Part shown: piece after piece, positions 55,381-64,000 of the stretch
How positions within the stretch are numbered: the stretch's first letter is position 1
Layout: each line of letters begins with the position of its first letter
Source: Diphasiastrum complanatum
Taxonomy: Eukaryota; Streptophyta; Lycopodiopsida; Lycopodiales; Lycopodiaceae
Reading direction: 5' to 3'
Length of the DNA stretch: 64,000 nucleotides
Assembly: GCA_029204225.1 (NCBI GenBank)
Contig: CM055101.1
Coordinates: forward strand, 33,239,683 to 33,303,682
Program-made: the position numbers and the translations under genes
Notes under the pieces: generated by a model
Databases searched by the model: none
What the model was told of the DNA's origin: nothing
Seen by the model: the letters and a program-made list of their open reading frames with translations, nothing else

Positions 55381-55689
55381 ATGTGCTATAAAATCTCAAA
55401 AAATTGCGTAGCGTTGGAACTTGATGAAACCCAAGCGTCATATATTGAAATGCGTGTGCCTGCTCTACATGAGCTTCCAGACGAAGATCAGGAGGTTGGC
55501 TGTCGAGCCGTTGCTTTGAATGATAAATTTCAAAGCGCATCTATGGAGCCCATGCCTCCGATTCATTGTGAGGAACCTAAATTGGGAGGATTAGCTGATG
55601 ACATTCTTTTAGATGAAGAAAAAAATCCCTCCTTTGAAGTTGTTGCATCCCATGAAGAAAAACTGCTGAAAAAGATAATCACATTTTAG
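55381..55689 (+). pseudogene. Acidic reading frame, possible exon of the same relic
   Basis: 102 codons reading VALELDETQASYIEMRVPAL, HELPDEDQEVGCRAVALND, PPIHCEEPKLGGLADDILLD and EKLLKKIITF, stop 55687-55689. The composition looks coding, with no stops. There is no splice signal clear enough to join it to 54840-55350, and no known domain. Confidence 0.35.
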
Positions 55690-56480
55690 ATATTCAGAAT
55701 ATCTAAATTTGATACATTTCAAGCTTCACTTTCTGAATATTTTAATTGAACAAATGGTATTCAAGATAGCAATTACTTTGTATTGATTATTGTGTGATAA
55801 GTGTGCTTGTCATGAAATTATCAGAAAGGTAACTTTGTTATAGTAAAATAACTTTTTTAAAGTTAGAAATTTATATTTAAGATAATCTTGTTATAGTAAA
55901 ATAATTTCTTTAAAGTAATCATTAATATGGTCATGTCAAGGTAGCATTACAATAAAATTTGTTGAACATAATACAATGTAAAATAGTTTCCTACATATTT
56001 AGAAATTTTAATGTTCTATACACATATTTTATATTAAAATTTTAAAAACAAATGCTTTAAATGATATTATTTTTTAGTTTATATCAAGCATTGGCATTTT
56101 AAAGAGTGTAATATGGTTGAAGACATGCTGAAACTTATTCATTTTAACATAAATTTGTTTTTAGTGGCTTCCTAAAACGTTGAAGTCTTTTAAAAGTGTA
56201 AAATAAGGAGTAATTTTAAAATTGAATCAATCTTGTTTGAATGATTTAACAAAATTTTTGCATAATTTTTAATTTTTCTGAAATTTGTAATTAGCAAGTA
56301 TATTTTATCTGCCAAAAATTATATAAATTTTAAAAACATTACTTTTAAAAATATGTGATTTTTAAAAATGTGAGAATAAATATGTGTTTTCAAAATAGCT
56401 TGCACAAAAAACATGGTTTTTTGTTTGATGCATGTTTTTTACTATTGTTTGATATTCCTCAAGGAGAACCTCGCAATATC
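55690..56480. other. Very AT-rich intergenic DNA
   Basis: AT-rich with short T and A runs. I see no coding or repeat structure. Confidence 0.5.
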
Positions 56481-56486
56481 ACCCAC

Positions 56487-56804
56487 TCAACTCGCAATGA
56501 TGTTTCCTTCCATAAGTGTACATGTAGCCATAGTAGCCAGTGATGAAGCTGAGTGATGCAGTGTGGTCGAAGGTGTATGCCCACTGTTGGAGGGGCTCTT
56601 CACCCGCCGATATTGTTGCTTGTACCCAAGCTCATTGAGGAGCTTTTCATCCTGTTTTACAACAATATCATCCTTCTCAGCTGTAGCAACAACACCGCTA
56701 TACACTACGTCGCCAACCATCTCTTTTGCCATCTCGGACGAGAGAGAGAGCAAACCGCACAGGGCACAAGCGGTGAAAAGCAGCTTTATTCTATCTGCAT
56801 GCAA
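56487..56804 (-). pseudogene. Possible amino-acid permease N-terminal fragment
   Basis: In a 105-codon frame, the stretch KQDEKLLNELGYKQQYRRV (about residues 50-68) looks like the conserved cytosolic N-terminus of plant APC-family amino-acid permeases (BAT1-like), where L-x-E-L-G-Y-K-Q-E-x-x-R precedes the first membrane span. No membrane span follows: after RRV the text turns to SPSNSGHTPSTTLHHSAS. So this is at most an isolated first exon or duplicated fragment. Confidence is low to moderate. Confidence 0.35.
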
Positions 56805-56883
56805 CTAGTTTGCATATTTTCAATGAAAAACTTTTGAATGAATGACAAGGACTTTTTCAATGCTTTTGCTTTTGGGGTTCATC

Positions 56884-57085
56884 ACCCATGCATAATAAAG
56901 CAAAACTTATGCATAGTAAAGCAACATCCATGCATAATAAACCAAATGTTTTTTTGGCCTCATCAACCATGACTCATGCATAGTAAAGCAACATCTATGC
57001 ATAATAAAGCAAATGCTCTTTTGGCCTCATCAACCATGGCTCATGCATAGTAAAGCAACAACCATGCATAACAAAGCAAATGCAT
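56884..57085. repeat. Tandem GCATAATAAAGCAA repeats
   Basis: CATGCATARTAAAGCAA words recur seven times, part of a larger unit of about 75-80 bases that includes TTTTGGCCTCATCAACCATG (two copies, near 56953 and 57020). Confidence 0.8.
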
Positions 57086-57735
57086 GCTACTTTAGCCCTA
57101 ACCAAGGTTCAGGCCTTTAAAGTTTGGGCTGCCACCACTAACTAATCTTTAATGTTGACTTTTTTTCGAACTCCATTGACCAACCTCACCACATAGTATT
57201 ACCTTTGCAAGGCAAGGCCGAAATAGGCCTCTCCATTTCGTAAGTGACTTTGAGTTGCTACCATGTGGCACACAAAGATGCACCTTGCCACATGGGGGCT
57301 AATGAAGCCGTTTTTTTTGGGAGCGAAGGACATTATGTGACATGTTCATTTACATGGAACAACTTAAAAATGAATAAACCATTGGCATGGCATGGCATGG
57401 CAGGGCCTTGCCAATCATCTTACATGATCCCATTGCCAATACCAAAGAGGGGTGTAGATTACTCATCGCCTCACTTGCCAAGACTTATCTTCCCATACAT
57501 GGTGAATTGGTGTATCATGTGCGAGGGTGTCTCACCCACCCAATGTTAATTCAGATCGGTATCCCGCACACTTAAGGGTTGGAAGACATTCCAGACGACA
57601 GTATCAACCATTACCCTTAGATGGTTGTTGCACAGTGACGCAAAAGTTAAGTCATGGTGCGAAATACGCTCATTCAGTCAATTCTTTATGATGCTCAAAA
57701 ATGGTGGGAGGGTGGCACAAGAAAAGGAAGTTGCC
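57086..57735. other. Intergenic DNA upstream of ISD11
   Basis: Short + strand frames (57244-57575) have no recognisable motif. GGCATGGCATGGCATGGCA near 57386 is a five-base tandem repeat. Confidence 0.35.
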
Positions 57736-57737
57736 CC

Positions 57738-57747
57738 TATATATTAG
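57738..57747 (+). promoter_or_regulatory. TATA box, ISD11
   Basis: CTATATATTA lies 113 bases before the ISD11 start codon. With the usual 25-35-base spacing, transcription would begin around 57770 and give a leader of about 90 bases. That start would also exclude the ATG at 57748, which opens an overlapping frame (57748-58014) that would otherwise interfere with translation. Confidence 0.45.
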
Positions 57748-57859
57748 ATGGAAGCCATCCTTAAAAAGTATCATCAAAGAAGGGCAGAGCAGGTCGTCTT
57801 TGGTACTAGTGGTGGAGACGGTTTTGTTGTTGTATTCTTAAATCTGTTGTTGGTTGGCT

Positions 57860-58153
57860 ATGGCGGCAGTAGGAGCAGCGAGGGGAGCGCCTGCGGCAAG
57901 CGAGGTACTCAACCTCTTCCGATCCTTCCTCAAGGAAACGCGCAAGTTTGCGGATTACAACATCCGGGAATACATCAAGCGCCGCACTGGAGAGAGCTTT
58001 CGGGAGAGCCGTGATCTGGACGCTGCAGCAGCAGCATCGGCATTTGAGTTTGGGAAGAAGCAGCTGGAAGTGGTTAGGCGTCAGTCTGTGGTCTATTCGC
58101 TTTATGCACCTCGGGTCAAGAACATCATGGAGCTCAAGTTTCAGGAAAGCTGA
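57860..58153 (+). CDS. ISD11: ISD11/LYRM4-like iron-sulfur cluster assembly protein
   Basis: Single exon, 97 residues, stop TGA 58151-58153. ISD11 is the small LYR-family subunit that stabilises the mitochondrial cysteine desulfurase NFS1 and, with acyl carrier protein, lets it supply sulfur for Fe-S clusters. Visible family features: EVLNLFRSFLKETRKF (15-30) with L-F-R at the LYR position (19-21), ADYNIREYIKRRTGESF (31-47), and the plant C-terminus VYSLYAPRVKNIMELKF (78-94). The Ala/Gly-rich N-terminus is a plausible start of a mitochondrial protein, though the family is imported without a clear presequence. The ATG at 57860 is chosen as the first in frame. Length fits the family. No defects are seen, so it is probably functional. 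Confidence 0.93.
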   Translation: MAAVGAARGAPAASEVLNLFRSFLKETRKFADYNIREYIKRRTGESFRESRDLDAAAAASAFEFGKKQLEVVRRQSVVYSLYAPRVKNIMELKFQES

Positions 58154-58159
58154 TGTGAT

Positions 58160-59640
58160 TGGCAGATGAACAAGCAGTTTCTACGCAATTTGGGTTAGGG
58201 CTTCGTTTGCACACGCATAGCAGCCTGGCAATGGGTTGTAGACCGGTATATTAGCTTCAGCATATAAGCTTGCTTTCAAATTTTGTTCCATTTATTTGCT
58301 ATGAAAATCGTCTGTCACAGAAGCATCGTCACAGCATTTATCCGAAATATATGTAGCCATGAAAATTATATGGCACTAGTCTGTCTATCCGGAATCTTTG
58401 TCTATATACGAATTATGAATAGCCGTTGAAGAATACATGTGCAATGAAAGTCAAATGGCATTGGTGTGCATTTCTGAACGCCAGCGATCTGGACATCATA
58501 CTGCTTTTTTTAAACACAAAAGGACACAAACAAAACCTCGGAAATAACAAAAAGAACATCTATTAGGGTTTTGAAGACAGGAAAAAAAAAGAGAAACCCA
58601 AAAGAAGAAGAAGCAGTGATCTGGGAAACCCTAAGAGGGATTTTTGGATCGCATTTTGCGTTTTGGACCACAGACTGCATCAATGTGCACTATAATTAAA
58701 CGTTCGGAATATCCTTGAAGATGGTATACGAGTAGCTATTCACTTGGTTGTGTTTTAAATCGGAAGGTCATCCCCCTAACCGTAGAAAGTTCAAAAGCCG
58801 AACCCAGTTTATGTAAGACCATTGACATACATAAAGCTCTTCCAAGTTTATCTAATATAAACTTCAATCGTTATGCTGGGGTATCCTTTTCCAAGTAAGG
58901 GAGGTAAAACCTAGCGTACTCTTTAAGATTTGTAGAAGTATAGTTGATGAATGGTATGTCATGAAGAGGTTTTTGACGGTGGACTTTGTTACCATAGGTC
59001 CCAGCCATTTTGAATCTGATCGTTGCAAACAACATTCTCTATGTGGGAAATGCTCCTATATTCCTTGCAGAACCCTTAGTTTGTTTCTTTTATTTTTTTC
59101 TTTTTCATAAATAGAAGGTTTCATAAACTCTATGATTTAGATGTTATAATGCCACCTAAATATCAGTGTTTTTACTATAGAAAACCTTTATCTGAATGCA
59201 TGCTTTTATTGGGTTTATCATTTAGGTTAGGTATTCATGGTTTTTAAATGTGAAACTATGCGGTAAACCAAAATACAATTCTGCATCAATTTAACTTGTA
59301 CAAGGTAGAAACTTAGAAGCTGAAACATACCAAGAAAAGAATCTCATACCAAACGATAATTATGCATGCTCTAAGGTTTCTTGGACCACAATAGAAGTGG
59401 GCTCAGTGGAGCTTGTGTTGGGTAAGGAACAAGGATACAGTGGTTCGTGCTCACCTCCTTGGGCCCTATGAGGTGGCTAGCTATCCTCGAATTGGTGTTG
59501 CAAAACAAGAATCTCTCACATTGTCAACCGAAAGCTATTGCCTTCGTTCGTATAAATAAGTTGAACAATTTTATGAAGGGATTGCAGAGGATTGATCACC
59601 AAAGAATGGGAGCATGATTGTCGAAAGATGTTCATGCAGC
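58160..59640. other. Intergenic DNA downstream of ISD11
   Basis: No gene is recognised. A text around 59400-59530 reads KDTVVRAHLLGPYEVASYPRIGV in one frame, coding-like but unassigned. Confidence 0.35.
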
Positions 59641-59679
59641 GATTGGAATTATCCTTCTGTGTCGCTCCTTGGCCATCTC

Positions 59680-59974
59680 CTATGAGGAAATGTCGTGCTC
59701 CATCTTGAAGTTGCCCCTTTGTTGCTCAAGTTCCCAAAACTGGTGTTTAGAATTGACCATTTCCATGTATTTGGCCCAATGGTAATGTAGCTCCTTGTCT
59801 TGTCTTAACAAAGAGACAACCAAAGGGGGTTGTAGGAGGTGGGCAATAACATGGATCAATTGATTGGAACCTGTCCCACATCGAGACAATGATGGAAGAA
59901 GTGGTGAGTGCAAGAGGTGTAGAGGATTGAAATGTGGTGGTGGAAGGTGTGGTGGTGGGTGATGGTTCCTTCAA
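59680..59974 (-). pseudogene. Short decayed frames, unknown
   Basis: Two overlapping - strand frames: one Pro/Thr/Ser-rich (TTTPSTTTFQSS), the other ending in a polar helix (DKELHYHWAKYMEMVNSKHQ). The second may be the real one. No family is recognised. Confidence 0.25.
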
Positions 59975-60324
59975 TCTTCAAAAACATTGTTGCTAAATTA
60001 TCTCTCTCAAGGGCTCTTCCATGACCCCATATGGCCTAGAGGGATTAGGTGCTATTTCTTTGCCAGTGCTACCTACACGCCGACATAGATGCTACTGCTA
60101 CATGTGGTTTGGGTCTAGACACGTTGCCAACAATATATGTATCAATAAGTTGTGCTTTTTGATTTGTAGTCAAGGCGTGATGGCCATTGCCCACCGGGAA
60201 CAAATGATCATTGAGTCATGTTAGAAAATTGCACATCAGGATAATGGCATCACCACCTCCAAGCATTAGAGTTGTCTTGTCAACTACTCTGTGGTGATAA
60301 TTTCCACCTTAGTCCACAACATGC

Positions 60325-60858
60325 TTATTGAAAGCGTTTGCAAAAATAGAGCGTAATAACAATTTGTGTCAAAAACCTCGTATTCCCTAAACCATGATAG
60401 CAAATTGTATAAGAATTCGTCTTATAAGTTTTTTTAGAGGGAGATCTTTTTGAGTAAGTATTTTTGCAAGATGTTGCATTGTTGGTTGATTCGGGGGTTT
60501 TGATTTGAAAGATACAATTTGTTGCTCTTTGTACTTTATGGGGAAAGTAGGAACCATTGTATGGAGTAGTCACATTTTTGGATTTAGGCATCAACCCGAA
60601 AAGAGAGTTTGTAGTGATCTGCTTTTTTTAGGAGTAATTCTTTAGTGTTTTGGCTTGTTTGAAGCCTACATATTTCAAATTAGTGAAATTTAATTTTTTG
60701 GCATGGTCGTAGACAACTTTTAGTCGATTCAAATTGAGATTCAACTCGGTTTGGAAAAAGTTGAGAGTAGATTCAGATTCTAGTTCCCATTTTAATGAGT
60801 TTTTAACCTTCAGTTTAGTATAGTACTTCTCCTTTAACATTATCATGCCCTTAGTCAT
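60325..60858 (-). pseudogene. 178-codon frame with one stop, unknown
   Basis: Continuous - strand frame from 60858 (KGMIMLKEKYYTKLKVKNSL, ESESTLNFFQTELNLNLNRL, FTNLKYVGFKQAKTLKNYS) through a stop at 60628-60630 to 60325 (KVQRATNCIFQIKTPESTNN, SKRSPSKKTYKTN). Lys/Asn-rich composition and the length with a single stop suggest a fairly recent relic. Its family is unknown; a retroelement gag is one possibility. Confidence 0.35.
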
Positions 60859-61890
60859 TTGATCATCATGTTCACATTTTCTTTTACATGTGTTGGGTTG
60901 GAAATTTTTTGTGTAAGGTCATTGCTTGTGGGAGAAAACGTCGTGCCATTTTGACTTCTAGTATTCACTGGTTGGGTTAACAATTTGATTCCATCTTGGG
61001 TATCTCTCATCAACTAGATGAAGATCATAGGAAAGTTTATCCAAGTCGGGCTATAGAAATACGAGCACTAGTATTCTCACATTTTGCTTGTATTGGTACT
61101 TTGTCACTTTTATATTTATGTGTGGACTTTTTTGAAGACCTTAATCTCACTATTCTTCCTTTGATGTGATGCCCTTGTTGCACTGTATAGCTATCATTTT
61201 GATCGCTAGAAGTTAAGGCTACTCAGATTTGAAAAAATTTCACGCATTTAGAATTTTGATTTCTTTAATACTTTTTTGGATTCGTGTACATTTTTGTTTC
61301 CTATTTTAGGGTGCTCCTCTTTCACTTTTCAATATCACGAGTCAAATGTCTAGAACATTGTTTCATGATTCAACAGTTTGAACCCCAAATCAGTTTGAAT
61401 TCGGCCATTCAAATCAGAAAAGAAAGAGGTTTTGCTCAAAATGTTTTTTTTCTCACAATTTATTTCATTTTGGGTATAACGTATACTTAATCAATGTGCA
61501 AACTTCTCCAATATGTGATCCAGGCTAATTTAAAAATATGATTCGATTTGAATAGAACCTTTATTGAATTGATGTGCAAGTAGCAAAACTCTCCTATATC
61601 TTATCTATGTGAACTTATCCTATAGTTTCCAAAGGCCTATTTATAGGGCCCAAATTAAGGCCAGACGTGTCCTACTCAAAAGCCAAAGTGTGATATCTAA
61701 TATCACTGATCAATCATCAATATGTTGTAACTTGTAAACAAGGGCCATTGAGCACTCAACGTTGAGCATATGTTTATCAAGAATCAATTGTAAGGACTTA
61801 GGAGTTTGGAATCAGGAGACAAGATGCAATAATTGATTGGTTATAGTCTACACTATATAAAGCTGTTATTGCACCCTTAACACCAAATTG
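60859..61890. other. AT-rich intergenic DNA
   Basis: Nothing is recognised. The short frame at 61284-61490 has no domain. Confidence 0.4.
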
Positions 61891-62041
61891 TATCAAGAGG
61901 CTAGAAATGAAATTGGCACCCAAAAAAAACTAGTTGGGTTGATTGGGTCTATTTGTCTACACATTATATCAAGAGGCTAGAAATGAAATTGGCACAAAAA
62001 AAATAGCTGGGTTGATTGGGTCTCTTTGTCTACATATTATG
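61891..62041. repeat. 76-bp tandem duplication
   Basis: Copies 61891-61966 and 61967-62041 begin TATCAAGAGGCTAGAAATGA and are nearly identical except for an A-run length change. Confidence 0.88.
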
Positions 62042-62570
62042 GTCCCTTCTTCTTGTTGATTGTCATTTGCTTCTTGGTCAACATTGGGTCTATCCAAGAT
62101 AATCCAAATATTCAAAACCTAGTTAGCAACTTTACCAAAAAATCAAATTTTAAAAGCACCACCAATTCAAAATTTTATATAAGGTCATGGGGTCTTTGGA
62201 CAACATTTATATTGTGACTGTATTTGTTTGGAACCTATGACTCCTCTTTGGTAGTATGTAGCTCATTTGCATACATGTAAACGAGCGTTTCGAATTTGCA
62301 ACTGGTTGTATCATATGTTCGAATTGCCTCGACATCTTAACTTCAGTTCTTTAACCCTCATATCGTCTGTCTTTCATCTTCAATTCTCTATGTTTCAAGT
62401 GCAAGGTTGTATCATTCATCCAGTTTTGTACACGTTTTTACCTTATGATATCAGTCACATCACTGACTTACCAATTTAAATTTGTGAAATCGTGTCGATT
62501 TTTGTGTCACTTTAGCGGACATGCAAATTCTTAATGAGTTTTTGTCCAACTTGCTGTGTGTGTTATGATT

Positions 62571-62700
62571 GACATACCTTGAGAGGGTGCACATGCCTCT
62601 ATAGCTATTTTACTAATCAAAACTGACATACCTTGAGAGGGTGCACATGCCTCTAGAGCTAGTTTACTAATCAAAACTAACATATCTTACTCGATGTTGT
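62571..62700. repeat. 54-bp tandem repeat, two and a half copies
   Basis: Copies at 62571-62624 and 62625-62678 start GACATACCTTGAGAGGGTGC; a third begins at about 62679 (AACATATCTT). Confidence 0.85.
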
Positions 62701-63640
62701 GTTGGTAAGGTTCTTGATGTTTGATGATAAATTTTTACCAATTTTGTATCCTTTTTCTATGTTTTGCTTTCTATATTCTATACATTGCTTCTTTTTGTTT
62801 TTCTTTTTGTAAGTTTGTTTGAGTTCTTGATCTTTTACTTATTAAGATTAATCACGTGCTAGTTCACCCATGTATTCTCCTTTCTTCTACCTAGCTCTTG
62901 TTTCAAATAGCTTTTGAAGTTTGTTTGAAACTTTGAGTCTACAATTTATTGCCTATTATGAAGTTGCATTGTACCTCAATCATATTTCTAGTTCTCTTCT
63001 AAGTATTTACATAGGTAAATGTCTAATGTGTATTGTCGTTTCACTTACTGTAGGTAAATTTATGCTCTACTTTTTTCTTTTGACTTTTCAATATTGGTTA
63101 TTTCTTTAGTAGGTCGTGTTCCAATATTTGTTAAAGTTCAAGTTCTTGTTCTTGATGGTATCAAAGTCATAAAGTAAGTTATACGATAAGTCTTGCCTCT
63201 TGTAAAGAATTTTGTGAAACTGGCTCATTGGTGGGTCTTGTAAATCACCACCAAGAGTCATTTATGCAGCTTCTATAAATTTTTAGCTAGAAAATTTTTG
63301 TGATCAACTTTGTCATGGTCCAACTTATATTGTCTCATCATGTTAGAATTTGAACCATTTTTTGGGTCCTTTTAGGATCAAGGGCTTTTTGGTTAGTTTC
63401 GTGAAAGATTTTGGTGTGAGAGGGGGTCGAGTAGTGTTATGTCAAGAAGTCATGGGCACTTGATTGCATGCTATAGTCAGTGATCTTGTAATAGGTGGAC
63501 CTATTTAGGTACCTCATTGCTTTATAGCAGCCCTGTTAAACAAACGAGGGGTGTGGTCAACACTAATTTTGATCTCGGACCAATAGCTTTCGAGAGGGCC
63601 TGGTCTTAAAACACTCGTTTAACTACTCAAAATATAATCA
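62701..63640. other. AT-rich intergenic DNA
   Basis: Short frames only. No feature is recognised. Confidence 0.4.
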
Positions 63641-64000
63641 TTGGCTCTCTTTCTATCAACACTTCAAAGGTTTGATCTTCTTCATAATTTTGGAGGTGGT
63701 CCTATTAAATGGTCTATTTTCAAGTCTTTGCTTGTAAGTACTCATAGTATGAATAACCGCATTAGAATTTTGAATCCCCTTAGATGTCGTAGAGAAATAT
63801 GCCTCTTAGCTCAATCAATGCCACCCAATTAATCTGTCATTTATAAGATAGGAAGTACTATGGTACATGCTGGCCAAACTTATTGCTATGCTTTTGTACA
63901 TATTCAAGAACATGTTCGAGACGCTATAAAATTGCCTACCTCTATGTTTCTTAAAGAAGAGTTAAAATCTCTATATACTACTATAGCTAAATGTGGTATT
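63641..64000 (+). pseudogene. Coding-like frame running off the window, unknown family
   Basis: One frame reads through to the last base with a single stop (TAA, 63830-63832): FDLLHNFGGGPIKWSIFKSL, INNRIRILNPLRCRR-like text, then KIGSTMVHAGQTYCYAFVHI, QEHVRDAIKLPTSMF and KEELKSLYTTIAKCG. The text is well ordered but I cannot assign it. More sequence to the right is needed to decide between a retroelement and a host gene relic. Confidence 0.35.

Noticed and set aside
57244-57575. Two overlapping + strand frames upstream of ISD11
   Set aside because: No conserved motif, partly made of a GGCAT tandem repeat, and no splice sites linking them to ISD11.
57748-58014. 88-codon frame overlapping ISD11 from an upstream ATG
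   Set aside because: Different frame from ISD11, no family features, and its ATG lies at the TATA box, so it is probably not in the mRNA.
1-64000. CRISPR array, bacterial operons, riboswitches or phage genes
   Set aside because: The window is eukaryotic nuclear DNA: introns, plant retroelements and plant gene families; none of the tandem repeats has CRISPR-like repeat-spacer structure.
1-64000. Plastid or mitochondrial DNA insertion, rRNA genes
   Set aside because: No recognisable organelle gene or rRNA sequence was seen by eye in any part.

Overview
The window is nuclear DNA of a land plant with an intron-bearing, repeat-rich genome. It holds two clearly intact genes in 64 kb: an AMT2-type ammonium transporter (three exons, 17662-20036, + strand) and a one-exon ISD11/LYRM4 iron-sulfur cluster assembly protein (57860-58153, + strand). 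The rest is almost entirely repeats and decayed coding DNA. The (CT)n tracts, the many degenerate Copia families and the spacing of the genes fit a fern or other non-seed plant best, but that is inference; the sequence only proves a vascular or non-vascular land plant.

Layout. 1-9 kb: a decayed transposase-like reading frame (2.4-3.3 kb), a truncated Copia gag-protease on the - strand (3.3-5.5 kb), a two-stop relic frame (5.7-6.0 kb) and a decayed multi-exon - strand gene of unknown family (6.2-7.7 kb). 9-15 kb: low-complexity DNA, short duplications, a CACTA-type end and a complete 404-bp miniature LTR element (10772-11175) whose two 144-bp LTRs each carry a tRNA-like sequence. 15-21 kb: the AMT2 locus, preceded by a CT/GATC tract and three degenerate tandem copies of a roughly 550-bp unit, followed by two short tandem duplications. 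21-32 kb: nested Copia relics with two LTRs of another family inside or next to them. 32.4-38.3 kb: a - strand Ty3/Gypsy relative with gag, zinc knuckles, protease and an integrase C-terminus-like tail but no visible reverse transcriptase, itself interrupted by a 981-bp insertion. 39-42 kb: a - strand Copia with a perfect solo LTR (TCAAG target duplication) in it. 43-45 kb: a + strand Copia RT/RNase H relic. 47.6-48.4 kb: a Mutator-type non-autonomous element with 9-bp target duplication. 49.1-51.2 kb: a 5'-truncated LINE with a tRNA-like hairpin just past its 3' end. 51.6-52.5 kb: a roughly 0.9-kb imperfect inverted repeat packed with GCACGCCGGCGTGC-type palindromes. 53-56 kb: decayed frames of unknown family. 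56.5-58.2 kb: a permease-like N-terminal fragment and ISD11. 58.2-64 kb: AT-rich DNA with small duplications and two relic frames, one running off the right edge.

The two live genes are unrelated in function (ammonium uptake at a membrane; mitochondrial Fe-S assembly) and there is no operon-like organisation. The item most likely to be new is the miniature LTR element with a Pol III-type tRNA module in its LTRs, a possible tRNA counterpart of the Cassandra elements, which carry 5S RNA in theirs. All boundaries, identities and repeat alignments here were read by eye.
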